From positions 62,001 to 126,000 of the forward strand of contig NZ_FQYY01000001.1 in the NCBI RefSeq assembly GCF_900141885.1: DNA of 64,000 nucleotides, in the 5' to 3' direction. The DNA is from Mesonia phycicola (GTDB lineage: Bacteria > Bacteroidota > Bacteroidia > Flavobacteriales > Flavobacteriaceae). The first letter of the stretch is position 1, and every line of letters begins with the position of its first letter. This document shows, piece by piece, positions 8,655 to 17,872 of the stretch. The translations under genes were made by a program, and so were the position numbers. The notes under the pieces were generated by a model that saw nothing but the letters and a program-made list of their open reading frames with translations, did not search any database and was not told where the DNA came from.

Positions 8655-9332
8655 ATGAAAATTCTAATTATTGAAGATGAAGAGCAGATGCTTCAAAATA
8701 TGAAGCAAACTTTAGAAAAAGAAGATTATTTAGTAGAAACTGCTACAGATTATGATTCTGCATTTTCTAAAATTGGAGTGTATGATTATGACTGCATTTT
8801 ATTAGATATTTCTCTTCCCGGAAAAAACGGATTAGAAATTTTAAGAGAATTAAAATCTAGAGGAATTACCGATGGAGTAATAATTGTTTCTGCAAAAAAT
8901 TCTTTAGAAGATAAGATTGAAGGTTTAAATTTAGGAGCAGATGATTATCTGCCTAAACCTTTTCATATGGCAGAACTAAATGCTAGAATCAAAGCTATTT
9001 TTAGAAGAAGAAAATTAAAAGGAAGCAACCAACTAAAAATTGGTAATCTATCTATAAAAATTGATAGCCAAGCAGTAAGTGTTGCAGACAAAGAACTTAC
9101 GCTTAACAGAAAAGAGTTTGATATTTTGTTTTACTTAGCCTCTAACAAAGACCGTTTGGTAAATAAATCTTCTTTAGCAGAACACGTTTGGGGAGACCAT
9201 ATTGACCAAGCAGATAGCTTTGATTTTATTTACTCTCAAATAAAAAATCTAAGAAAAAAACTCAGCACAAATAATGCAGAAGTAGAGTTAAAATCTATTT
9301 ATGGCATAGGCTATAAATTAACAGCTTCATGA
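8655..9332 (+). CDS. OmpR-family two-component response regulator
   Basis: This 225-residue protein has a receiver domain (1-118) with the acidic pocket EDE at 7-9, phospho-acceptor D51 in LLDISLPG and K102 in PKPF, followed by a winged-helix Trans_reg_C domain (about 125-222) ending in YGIGYKL. Its stop overlaps the kinase start by 4 bp, a usual sign of coupled translation. The TTCCCAATTC box in its own promoter, and in front of both PepSY genes, suggests it controls itself and them. The signal is unknown. PepSY neighbours suggest envelope or metal stress. Confidence 0.93.
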   Translation: MKILIIEDEEQMLQNMKQTLEKEDYLVETATDYDSAFSKIGVYDYDCILLDISLPGKNGLEILRELKSRGITDGVIIVSAKNSLEDKIEGLNLGADDYLPKPFHMAELNARIKAIFRRRKLKGSNQLKIGNLSIKIDSQAVSVADKELTLNRKEFDILFYLASNKDRLVNKSSLAEHVWGDHIDQADSFDFIYSQIKNLRKKLSTNNAEVELKSIYGIGYKLTAS

Positions 9333-10594
9333 AATTATTAAGCTACACCACTAGGTATTTTGCAGGGCTACTACTTTTAGCCCTTTCTGTGTTTACCACT
9401 ATTTTTTACTTTCAGATGTTAGATGAAATTTACGATAGTTTAGACGACGGGCTGCAAAACCAAAAAATACTAGTGATTAATAGAGCTAAAAAAAATCCTG
9501 AAATACTTAATAAAAATAAATTTGAAGATGGTTATTATACTATCCACAAAGTAAAATATGAACAAATAAAAGAAGTTAGAGATATTTACAGAGATACGCT
9601 CATGTATATGTTGAATGAAAAAGATTATGAACCTGTAAGACTTCTAGAAACCGTTTTTGAGCAAGAAGGTAATTATTACAAATTAAAAGTAATTACCTCT
9701 ATGGTTGAAGAGGATGATTTAATTGAAGACCTACTCTACTCTATTTTATTTCTTTACTTAGGCCTTGTACTATGTATCTTAGTACTTAATAATTTCATTT
9801 TAAAAAGACTTTGGAAACCATTTTACTCATTACTAAATAAGCTTAAAAATTTTAATATAGAAAAACAAGAGCTTATTACTTTTGAAGAAACCAACATTCA
9901 AGAATTTAAGCTGCTTAATAAAAATATAGACCGACTTTTAAAAAAATCTATAGATAGTTTTAAAGCTCAGCAACAGTTTATAGAAAATGCTTCTCACGAG
10001 TTGCAAACTCCACTAGCTATTAGCATTAACAAATTAGAACTTTTGGCAGAAAACGAAAAATTATCTGAAGAACAAATGCATATTCTTGCTACTACTTTAG
10101 ATAATTTAGAACGAATGACTAGGTTAAATAAATCTCTTTTATTACTCTCTAAAATTGAAAACAAACAATTTATTGAAGAAGAAAATATACAACTAAGTAA
10201 AGTTTTAGATAAAATATCTATTGAATTTTCAGATTTATTAGAGCATAAAAACATCACTCTAAATAAAAATTTTGAAAGTGATATTGCCATTAAAATGAAT
10301 AAAGATTTAGCTATAATTTTATTTACCAATCTTATTAAAAACGCTATTCTTCATTCAGAAAAAAATAGTGAGATAGAAGTTAAAATTGCTTCAAATAAAG
10401 TTAGCATCAGTAATTACTCAACAACCACAGAACTAAATCCAAATAAACTCTATACTAGATTTTATAAAACTGGCAATAATAAAAACTCTACCGGTTTAGG
10501 CTTAGCTATTGCCAAAGCAATTACAGATAAATATGCTTTGTCTCTTACCTACCATTATAATAAAAGACATCATTTTACAGTGAATTTTGACTAA
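9329..10594 (+). CDS. Two-component sensor histidine kinase
   Basis: This 421-residue membrane kinase has transmembrane segments at about 11-29 and 134-155 enclosing a roughly 100-residue sensor loop outside the membrane. After a linker region comes the H-box FIENASHELQTPLA with H223, an N-box (FTNLIKNAILHS) and the G2 box STGLGLAIAK. The D-x-G of the G1 box is replaced by ISNYS, as in many Bacteroidota kinases. It pairs with the regulator gene it overlaps. The sensor loop has no recognisable domain. Confidence 0.92.
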   Translation: MKLLSYTTRYFAGLLLLALSVFTTIFYFQMLDEIYDSLDDGLQNQKILVINRAKKNPEILNKNKFEDGYYTIHKVKYEQIKEVRDIYRDTLMYMLNEKDYEPVRLLETVFEQEGNYYKLKVITSMVEEDDLIEDLLYSILFLYLGLVLCILVLNNFILKRLWKPFYSLLNKLKNFNIEKQELITFEETNIQEFKLLNKNIDRLLKKSIDSFKAQQQFIENASHELQTPLAISINKLELLAENEKLSEEQMHILATTLDNLERMTRLNKSLLLLSKIENKQFIEEENIQLSKVLDKISIEFSDLLEHKNITLNKNFESDIAIKMNKDLAIILFTNLIKNAILHSEKNSEIEVKIASNKVSISNYSTTTELNPNKLYTRFYKTGNNKNSTGLGLAIAKAITDKYALSLTYHYNKRHHFTVNFD

Positions 10595-10626
10595 AAAATA
10601 TTAAATAACCTTCTGGAAATTAATAC

Positions 10627-10661
10627 TTCCCAATTCTATACAGATTTGTTTCTGATTTTAG
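10627..10661 (+). promoter_or_regulatory. Response-regulator box and -7-like element of the PepSY lipoprotein gene
   Basis: TTCCCAATTC at 10627-10636 is identical to the box in front of the response-regulator gene. Eighteen bases after its last base stands GATTTTAG (10654-10661), which matches TATTTTTG at six of eight positions. The downstream start is the ATG at 10685. Confidence 0.5.
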
Positions 10662-10684
10662 CATCAAATAAAAAAATAGAAACA

Positions 10685-11131
10685 ATGAAAAATTTATCAC
10701 TGATTACCATTAGCCTTTTAATTTTAACAAGCTGCAACCAAGATGACGATTACTCTTCTACAGATGTTCCTTCTATTGTAGCAAGTACTTTTCAAACCAA
10801 TTTTTCTAATGCTAAAGATTTAGAATGGGAAATGATTGGAGAAAATTATGAAGCAGATTTTGAAATAGACAACATAGATCATTCTGCAATTATCAATGAA
10901 CAAGGAGAATTAATAAAATACAAATATGACAGTCAATTTATTAACCTTCCGCAGCCATTACAAGATTCATTAACTACAAACTACAATCAAAATCAAATTG
11001 ACGATGTAGAAACACTTAAGATAGAAAGTGACACTTATTATCAACTAGAAATTGATCAACCTTCTATTGATTTAGAAAAGGTTTACAATGAAGACGGTAG
11101 TGAAAATGAAACAATTATATACTGGGATTAA
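10685..11131 (+). CDS. PepSY-like domain lipoprotein
   Basis: I place the start at the ATG at 10685 (MKNLSLITISLLILTSCNQD), giving 148 residues with a lipobox LTSC and lipidation at C17. An in-frame ATG at 10646 lies inside the promoter-like region and would bury the signal peptide. The mature part has two PepSY-like units (DLEWEMIGENYEADFEI and a second near IDDVETLKI). It is anchored in the envelope, and its function is unknown. It follows the kinase gene by 90 bp, has its own copy of the regulator box, and is a paralogue of the protein at 8091-8525. Confidence 0.78.
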   Translation: MKNLSLITISLLILTSCNQDDDYSSTDVPSIVASTFQTNFSNAKDLEWEMIGENYEADFEIDNIDHSAIINEQGELIKYKYDSQFINLPQPLQDSLTTNYNQNQIDDVETLKIESDTYYQLEIDQPSIDLEKVYNEDGSENETIIYWD

Positions 11132-11143
11132 AAATGAATAGTT

Positions 11144-11995
11144 ATGAAAACAGAAATGAAAATTATACTCGGCATATTTTTAATGATAGGATTAACCATA
11201 TTTGCTTTCAATAAAAAAAATATAATTAATCAAAAAGAAGAAGTTAGTGAAAACTACTCTATTACCAATCGTTGGGAGTTACCTAAGATTTTAGAAGAAG
11301 TTTCAGGCATTTCTTGGATTGGTAATGAAAAGATTGCGTGTATTCAAGACGAAGATGGTAGTATTTTTATATACAACTTAAAGACTTCTAACATTGAAAA
11401 GCAAATAGATTTTGCTAATCACGGTGATTATGAAGATATTGTTACTTATAAAAATGATGCTTTTGTTCTAAGAAGTGACGGAATCATTTTTATGATTAAA
11501 GATTACCTACAAGACCCTAAAGTTACTCAACACGCTACGTTTAATGACACAGAACGTAATGTTGAAGGACTTGCTTTAGATGAAGATCATCAAAGATTAT
11601 TATTAGCGGTAAAAGATGAAAAAAATAAAGACAAGAATTTTAAAGGAGTTTATGCTTTTGATATTGATACCAAAAAATTCAATTTTGATCCAGTTTATAA
11701 AATTGAATTAAAAGATGAAATTTTTAAAAACATACATTCTAAAAAAACGCATAAAATTATGAGACCTTCTGCCATCAGTTTTTCTAGTAATAAAGAAAAG
11801 GTATTATATTTAGATGGCGCAGACCCTAAATTGTTGGTTACAGACAAAAAAGGAAAACTATCTAAACTTTATAAATTAAACGAAGATATTTTTTACCAAC
11901 CAGAAGGAATTACTTTTAGCAAAAATGGAAGAATGTTTATTGCTAATGAAGGTAAAAAAAACAAACCTAACATTTTAGAAGTAGTATTAAACTAA
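11144..11995 (+). CDS. SdiA-regulated-family beta-propeller protein
   Basis: This 283-residue protein has an N-terminal hydrophobic anchor (about 5-21). The body resembles the SdiA-regulated / esterase-like phytase family: LEEVSGISWIGNEKIACIQDE, then NHGDYEDIV, NVEGLALD, RPSAISF and QPEGITF, which are the blade-start motifs of a calcium-type propeller. It is probably exported and membrane-attached, and no activity is established for this family. It starts 12 bp after the PepSY lipoprotein gene, so the two are likely co-transcribed. The start could instead be the Met four codons in. Confidence 0.75.
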   Translation: MKTEMKIILGIFLMIGLTIFAFNKKNIINQKEEVSENYSITNRWELPKILEEVSGISWIGNEKIACIQDEDGSIFIYNLKTSNIEKQIDFANHGDYEDIVTYKNDAFVLRSDGIIFMIKDYLQDPKVTQHATFNDTERNVEGLALDEDHQRLLLAVKDEKNKDKNFKGVYAFDIDTKKFNFDPVYKIELKDEIFKNIHSKKTHKIMRPSAISFSSNKEKVLYLDGADPKLLVTDKKGKLSKLYKLNEDIFYQPEGITFSKNGRMFIANEGKKNKPNILEVVLN

Positions 11996-12018
11996 TAATA
12001 TTAAATAAGCTTTAAAAC

Positions 12019-12050
12019 AAAAAACTCCTGCTTTTGGCAGGAGTTTTTTT
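12019..12050. terminator. Bidirectional terminator between the SdiA-regulated gene and acnA
   Basis: A perfect stem of at least 11 bp (AAAACTCCTGC with GCAGGAGTTTT), with loop TTTTG and A/T runs on both sides, lies between two convergent genes. Confidence 0.88.
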
Positions 12051-12069
12051 ATTACAAACAAAGAGTAAA

Positions 12070-14334
12070 TTATGCGTTTAACTTTTTTATTAAGTTAAGT
12101 GCAGAACCTTCTTTATACCAATCTATTTGATTAGAATTGTAAGTATGATTAGTTTTAATCACATCTTTAGTACCATCTGAATGAACAATTTCTACAGTAA
12201 GAGGTTTCCCTTCAGCAAAGTCTTTAAGATCTATAAAGTTAAATGTATCATCTTCTTGTATTAAGTCATAATCACTTTCATTATCAAAAGTAAGACCTAA
12301 CATCCCTTGCTTTTTAAGATTTGTTTCGTGAATACGTGCAAAAGATTTAACGATAACCACTTTAACCCCTAAGTGTCTTGGCTCCATTGCTGCGTGCTCT
12401 CTTGAAGAACCCTCTCCGTAGTTATGGTCACCAATTACTACTGTAGGTATTTTTTTCTCTTTATACTCACGTTGTGTATCTGGCACACCTCCATACTCTC
12501 CTGTCAACTGACTTTTTACAAAGTTAGTTTTCATATTAAATGCATTAACAGCACCAATTAAACAGTTGTTAGAGATATTATCTAAATGCCCTCTATAACG
12601 CAACCAAGGTCCTGCCATAGAAATATGATCTGTGGTACATTTACCGTGTGCTTTAATTAATAATTTAGCACCTAATAAATTTTCACCATCCCAAGGTTCA
12701 AACGGAGTTAATAACTCTAAACGCTCACTATCTTCAGCAACTTTAATTTCTACGCCACTACCATCTTCCATAGGAGCTACATAACCAGCATCTTCTACTT
12801 CAAAACCATTAGTCGGTAATTCAATTCCTTTAGGTTCATCTAACATTACTTCTTCTCCATCTTCGTTAATTAACTTATCACGAGTAGGATCAAAATCTAG
12901 ACGACCAGAAATTGCTATTGCTGCTACCATTTCTGGAGAACCAACAAAAGCGTGAGTATTAGGGTTACCATCTGCACGTTTAGAGAAGTTACGGTTAAAA
13001 GAGTGTACTATTGTATTTTTCTCTTCCCCTTTACGGTCACTTCTATCCCACTGCCCTATACAAGGTCCGCAAGCATTAGTAAATACCGTAGCATCTAAAT
13101 CTTCAAATATTTTTAATAATCCGTCACGATCTGCAGTATATCTAATTTGCTCTGATCCTGGATTAATACCAAAGTCTGATTTTGGTTTTAAGTTTTTATC
13201 TAAAGCTTGTTGAGCTATAGAAGCTGCTCTTGTTAAATCTTCATAAGAAGAGTTAGTACAAGAACCTATTAGTCCCCAATCTACATTAATTGGCCAATCA
13301 TTTTCTTTAGCTTTTTCTTTCATTTCTGAAATAGGTGTAGCTAAATCTGGAGTAAATGGTCCGTTTAAGTGAGGTCTAAGCTCTGTTAAGTTAATTTCTA
13401 TAACTTCATCAAAGTATAATTCTGGATTTGCATAAACCTCATCATCACCAGTTAAATGCTCACGTACCTCGTTAGCTGCATCTGCAACATCGTTACGGTC
13501 TGTAGCTCTTAAAAAGCGCTCCATAGAGTCATCGTAACCAAAAGTAGAAGTGGTTGCTCCAACTTCTGCTCCCATATTACAAATGGTACCTTTACCAGTA
13601 CAAGACATAGATTTAGCACCTTCGCCAAAATATTCAATAATAGCTCCAGTACCACCTTTTACAGTTAAAATACCAGCTACTTTTAAAATTACATCTTTAG
13701 CGGCAGTCCAACCATTAAGTTTACCGGTTAATTTTACACCAATAAGTTTAGGGAATTTTAACTCCCAAGGCATACCTGCCATTACATCTACTGCATCTGC
13801 ACCACCAACACCAACAGCTACCATACCTAAACCACCAGCGTTTACTGTGTGAGAGTCTGTACCAATCATCATTCCGCCAGGGAAAGCATAATTTTCTAAA
13901 ACTACTTGGTGAATAATACCTGCTCCTGGTTTCCAGAAGCCAATTCCGTATTTATTAGATACAGAACCTAAAAAATCAAAAACCTCGTTACTGGTCTCGT
14001 TAGCTCTTTTTAAATCTTTTTTAGCACCTTGCTTAGCTTGAATTAAGTGATCACAATGTACTGTAGTTGGAACTTCTACTTTTTTCTTTCCAGCTTGCAT
14101 AAATTGCAGTAATGCCATTTGTGCCGTTGCATCTTGACAAGCAATTCTGTCTGGTGAAAAATTAACGTAGTCTTTTCCTCTTCCGTAAGCTTTGTCAGCT
14201 TCTACATCCCAAAGGTGAGAATAAAGGATTTTTTCTGAAAGTGTTAAAGGTTTACCCACAACTTCACGTGCTTTACCAACACGCTCCGCCATTTGAGCAT
14301 AAACCTTCTTGATCATATCAATATCGTATGCCAT
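12070..14334 (-). CDS. acnA: Aconitate hydratase, AcnA / mitochondrial-type
   Basis: This 754-residue aconitase isomerises citrate and isocitrate through a [4Fe-4S] cluster. The cluster cysteines are visible in [11 protein letters not shown] and [10 protein letters not shown], and the C-terminal swivel domain has [15 protein letters not shown]. Length and sequence resemble the mitochondrial-type enzyme rather than AcnB, whose gene lies about 11 kb to the left. The gene stands alone, with the terminator at 12019-12050 downstream. Upstream on the minus strand TAATTTCG at 14369-14362 is a possible -7 element without a good -33. Confidence 0.96.
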   Translation of the reverse strand: MAYDIDMIKKVYAQMAERVGKAREVVGKPLTLSEKILYSHLWDVEADKAYGRGKDYVNFSPDRIACQDATAQMALLQFMQAGKKKVEVPTTVHCDHLIQAKQGAKKDLKRANETSNEVFDFLGSVSNKYGIGFWKPGAGIIHQVVLENYAFPGGMMIGTDSHTVNAGGLGMVAVGVGGADAVDVMAGMPWELKFPKLIGVKLTGKLNGWTAAKDVILKVAGILTVKGGTGAIIEYFGEGAKSMSCTGKGTICNMGAEVGATTSTFGYDDSMERFLRATDRNDVADAANEVREHLTGDDEVYANPELYFDEVIEINLTELRPHLNGPFTPDLATPISEMKEKAKENDWPINVDWGLIGSCTNSSYEDLTRAASIAQQALDKNLKPKSDFGINPGSEQIRYTADRDGLLKIFEDLDATVFTNACGPCIGQWDRSDRKGEEKNTIVHSFNRNFSKRADGNPNTHAFVGSPEMVAAIAISGRLDFDPTRDKLINEDGEEVMLDEPKGIELPTNGFEVEDAGYVAPMEDGSGVEIKVAEDSERLELLTPFEPWDGENLLGAKLLIKAHGKCTTDHISMAGPWLRYRGHLDNISNNCLIGAVNAFNMKTNFVKSQLTGEYGGVPDTQREYKEKKIPTVVIGDHNYGEGSSREHAAMEPRHLGVKVVIVKSFARIHETNLKKQGMLGLTFDNESDYDLIQEDDTFNFIDLKDFAEGKPLTVEIVHSDGTKDVIKTNHTYNSNQIDWYKEGSALNLIKKLNA

Positions 14335-14617
14335 AGGTCTTATTTGTTTTTTGAACGTCTACGAAATTACGAGTTTTTATTGTAAATGTAAAATATTCAC
14401 TAATTAGCGTGAAAACCATAAAAAAATCTAAAAAAAATAGACTTTCTTTAAAATATTACAAATATCGCAAAAAATAAAATTATTTTTGAGAAATCCGTAA
14501 TCTAAACGATGTAGATTATTAGATTATCAATTTTAAGAAAAGGATTTGAAGCTCAACTAGATAAAACGTCTATAACGTTATAGGAAAAAAGTATAATTTG
14601 ATTTGATTCTAAATAAT

Positions 14618-15571
14618 TTACAGTAATTCTGCTATTATTTTTTCTTCTGTTAAGCCTTCAGCTTCAGCTTTGTAGTTTTTTATAATTCTATGACGAAGAA
14701 TTCCTTCTGCAACAGCTTTTACATCTTCTATATCTGGAGAAAATTTACCTTTAGTGGCTGCATTAGCTTTTGCTGCTAATATTAAGTTTTGAGACGCTCT
14801 TGGCCCTGCTCCCCAATCTATAAACTCTTTTACTATAGCTGGAGCAAACTCTCCATGAGGTCTAGTTTTAGCTACCAATTTTACAGCATATTCTATTACA
14901 TTATCTGCAACGGGTATTCTTCTTATTAATTGCTGAAAATCTACTATTTCTTGAGCAGTAAATAATGGATTAATAGTGATTTTATGATTGGCGGTAGTGC
15001 TTTTTACCACATCTATTTCTTCTTGAAAAGTAGGGTACTGAAGAAATATAGAGAACATAAACCTATCTAACTGAGCTTCTGGTAATGGGTAAGTACCTTC
15101 TTGCTCAATAGGGTTTTGTGTTGCTAATACAAAGTATGGTTTTGATAATTGGTAATTTTTACCAGAAACTGTTACTGTTTTCTCTTGCATTGCCTCTAAA
15201 AGTGCAGCTTGAGTTTTAGGTGGCGTACGGTTAATCTCATCTGCCAAAACTATATTAGAAAAAATAGGACCTTTAATAAATTTGAAATTTCTAGTGTCAT
15301 CTAAAATTTCTGACCCTAAAATATCACTTGGCATTAAGTCTGGTGTAAATTGAATTCTTTTAAATTCTAAACCTAATGCTTGAGATATGGTATTTACCAT
15401 TAATGTTTTAGCCAAGCCTGGCACTCCAATTAATAAAGCGTGACCACCTGCAAAAATAGATAGTAAAATTTCATTTACTACCTTATCTTGACCTATAATC
15501 TTTTTTGCAATTTCTTTTTTAAGACCTGCATATTTACTTACTAATTGCTCTACCGCCTTGACATCTGACAT
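14618..15571 (-). CDS. MoxR-family AAA+ ATPase
   Basis: This 317-residue cytoplasmic AAA_3 ATPase has Walker A GVPGLAKT (residues 49-56), Walker B VLADEINR and the sensor region LATQNPIEQEGTYPLPEAQLD, followed by a C-terminal lid. MoxR proteins act as chaperones that mature or insert partner proteins, often with VWA-domain proteins. None is adjacent here. It is the last gene of the operon with three parvulin-like folding factors, 11 bp after the preceding stop, which suggests a part in envelope protein quality control. Confidence 0.9.
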   Translation of the reverse strand: MSDVKAVEQLVSKYAGLKKEIAKKIIGQDKVVNEILLSIFAGGHALLIGVPGLAKTLMVNTISQALGLEFKRIQFTPDLMPSDILGSEILDDTRNFKFIKGPIFSNIVLADEINRTPPKTQAALLEAMQEKTVTVSGKNYQLSKPYFVLATQNPIEQEGTYPLPEAQLDRFMFSIFLQYPTFQEEIDVVKSTTANHKITINPLFTAQEIVDFQQLIRRIPVADNVIEYAVKLVAKTRPHGEFAPAIVKEFIDWGAGPRASQNLILAAKANAATKGKFSPDIEDVKAVAEGILRHRIIKNYKAEAEGLTEEKIIAELL

Positions 15572-15582
15572 AAGTTATCTTT

Positions 15583-17028
15583 TTAGTTTTTTAACCAATT
15601 ACTATTAAAATCACAATCTCTATAAATACCGTTAATTTTAACGTAGGTTTCACTAATTTTTTCTGTCTGCCATTCTTCAATAGCATTAAATTGTTTTTCT
15701 CTTAAAGCTAACTCTTTAATTTTAGTGTAATCTTTAGAGTAGTCTGCAATATGTTCTGGGTAACGCTCTGTAAGGGTTATAATTTTAAAGAATTTTTGTC
15801 CTGTTCTGGTTTGATCCATCAATACTAAAGAAACTTCTCCTTTCTTTAAGTTATTTACTTTATCATAAATTAATGGGTCTATATCTGTAAGTTCAAAACG
15901 TGTATCTCCAGATTGTGGGTTAATTAATTGCCCTCCATCTCCTCTAGTTTCTTTTTCTTCAGAATATTTTCTTGCTGCAGCATCAAAAGTTATTTTACCG
16001 CTAACAATTTCTTCTCTAATCTCTGTTATTTTAGTTTTTGCAGCTTCTACAGTTGCTGATGTAACTTGAGGTATCATAATAATATGACGAATGTCTAATT
16101 GTTGTCCTCTTATTTTATCTAATTGAACAATATGATATCCAAATTGAGATTTAAAAGGTTTGCTTACCTCTCCCTCTCTTAAACTAAAAGCTATTTGTTT
16201 AAAATCTTTATCTAGAGGGTCTTCTCTAGTTATAGTCATTTGCCCACCTTTAGAGCTAGTAGCATCTTGAGAATATAAAACTGCTTTTGTAGCAAAGCTA
16301 GAGCCTTCATTTACAATATCATTTCTAATATCATTAAGTTTTGCTACTACTTTATCTTCTTCTTCTTTTGGTACCTCTGGTTTAATTACCAATTGTGCAA
16401 TTTCTACCTCATCTCCAAATTTTGGACGCTCGTCTTCTGGTATTTTATCAAAGAAAACTCTTACTTCTTCTGGTGTAATTTCTACGTTTTCTATTATTTT
16501 TTCTTGCATTGCACTAGCAAGTCTTCTTTCTTTATTTATTTTAAAAAGCTCATCTCTTAAGGCTTGCTCGTCTTCTTTTCTATAAAACTCTAAAAGCTTA
16601 TCTAAACTACCTATTTGACTTACCATTCTAGATAATTGCTGATCTGACATACTTGTGATTTCTGCATCACTTACAAATATAGTAGAATCTAATAATGCGT
16701 GGTGTGCGTAAAGTTTATTCTCCATTATTCTACCTGCTAATTGGCAGTTAGAAATTTCACTAGAAGATACTCCTTGTACTTCTGCATCTTCTCGCATTTT
16801 GGTTATATCACTATCTAAAATTAAATAATCACCAATTACTGCTGCAATACCATCTGCTTTTCTTCTAACAAAAGGTTTTACAGAGTCTATTTTTTTTTCT
16901 ATTTCTCTAGTAAGGTTATCTTTATCTGTAATTACTAGCGTAGAATCTTGTTGTGTAATTTGTGCATTTGCTGCGGTAAGGCTTATAAATGCAAATGCTA
17001 ATAAGTATAACTTAGTTGTAAATTTCAA
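15583..17028 (-). CDS. SurA-like periplasmic peptidyl-prolyl isomerase
   Basis: This 481-residue protein has a signal peptide (MKFTTKLYLLAFAFISLTAANAQ), an N-terminal SurA-type chaperone region, then two parvulin domains: about 205-305 with SKGGQM and FKSQFGYHIVQ, and about 310-415 with RGDGGQ. It is expected to escort outer-membrane proteins through the periplasm. Its start overlaps the end of the preceding lipoprotein gene by 17 bp. It is the third parvulin-like protein in this operon and the one closest to SurA in layout. Confidence 0.88.
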   Translation of the reverse strand: MKFTTKLYLLAFAFISLTAANAQITQQDSTLVITDKDNLTREIEKKIDSVKPFVRRKADGIAAVIGDYLILDSDITKMREDAEVQGVSSSEISNCQLAGRIMENKLYAHHALLDSTIFVSDAEITSMSDQQLSRMVSQIGSLDKLLEFYRKEDEQALRDELFKINKERRLASAMQEKIIENVEITPEEVRVFFDKIPEDERPKFGDEVEIAQLVIKPEVPKEEEDKVVAKLNDIRNDIVNEGSSFATKAVLYSQDATSSKGGQMTITREDPLDKDFKQIAFSLREGEVSKPFKSQFGYHIVQLDKIRGQQLDIRHIIMIPQVTSATVEAAKTKITEIREEIVSGKITFDAAARKYSEEKETRGDGGQLINPQSGDTRFELTDIDPLIYDKVNNLKKGEVSLVLMDQTRTGQKFFKIITLTERYPEHIADYSKDYTKIKELALREKQFNAIEEWQTEKISETYVKINGIYRDCDFNSNWLKN

Positions 17029-17872
17029 ATTTATTATTTTTTAGTGCGTCTTTAGTAATCTCTTTTTCAAATTCTTTTGATAGCTCAATCTTTCTTCTAT
17101 TGAGTATAATTTGCTTTACGGTTGGTTTAGCATATTCAAAAGGTGCATTTTTATTTCTAAATAAAACTTTTTCAATTTTAATCAAATATACGCCTAAAGA
17201 ATCTGCTTGTTGCAAAAACTTACCATCTTTTAAAAATTCTTTACTTTCATCTTGGTTAAGTATTTCTAATTGTTTGTAAAAATTTTTGCCGGTTACCCAA
17301 ACAGAATCGTTTAAAGAAAATGCCTTAAACTTTAAGGTTTCTTTTTCTAAATCAAGTTTATCTTCTTTATTAAATCGGTTAAATTTTGTTTTTATTACCT
17401 CTAGATTTGGATAATTTTTATTTAAATAAATGTATCTAAACTTAACTAAATCTTGATTTAATTTAAAATTGTTACCATTTTCATTAAAATATTGAAGCAG
17501 TTTTTCTTCTTGTATGAAAGTATCTATTTGTTTAGACAATATCAAGTCTTTATACGCTGCGGTATAAAGCTCTGATCTGTAATCTTTCACCATTTTATCA
17601 AATTCTTTCTGCTTTTCTATAGGCAAGTTAAATTTTGCTTGATCTAACAAAAGCTGATCTGTTGCCCAATTTTTTATATAATTAGATACAAATAATGCGC
17701 TATCTTCTTGTGTTAAATTGTTTGGTAATAAATTTACAAGATCTTCCTTGTATAAATAAGATTGGTTTACTCTAGCCAGCGGTTCTCTTGTTTCTGTTTG
17801 CTGAAAATAGCTACAACTTGCAATAATAAGTATGGTAGATAAACTGAGTATGTAATTTTTTAGTCTACTCAA
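17012..17872 (-). CDS. SurA/parvulin-related lipoprotein without a visible catalytic domain
   Basis: This 286-residue lipoprotein (lipobox IASC, about residues 17-20) has an N-terminal SurA-like helical part (ARVNQSYLYKEDLVNLLPNN). The central region shows no clear parvulin signature. It is sandwiched in the operon, overlapping the gene before it by 8 bp and the next by 17 bp. It is likely a chaperone-type partner of the two isomerases. The assignment rests mostly on context and on the N-terminal resemblance. Confidence 0.65.
   Translation of the reverse strand: MSRLKNYILSLSTILIIASCSYFQQTETREPLARVNQSYLYKEDLVNLLPNNLTQEDSALFVSNYIKNWATDQLLLDQAKFNLPIEKQKEFDKMVKDYRSELYTAAYKDLILSKQIDTFIQEEKLLQYFNENGNNFKLNQDLVKFRYIYLNKNYPNLEVIKTKFNRFNKEDKLDLEKETLKFKAFSLNDSVWVTGKNFYKQLEILNQDESKEFLKDGKFLQQADSLGVYLIKIEKVLFRNKNAPFEYAKPTVKQIILNRRKIELSKEFEKEITKDALKNNKFEIYN

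Noticed and set aside
9994-10329. A 111-codon frame antisense to the histidine kinase
   Set aside because: It overlaps the conserved H-box and dimerisation helices on the other strand and has no signal of its own.
13550-13852. A 100-codon frame on the plus strand inside acnA
   Set aside because: It is a proline/alanine-rich mirror of the conserved aconitase sequence and not a separate gene.
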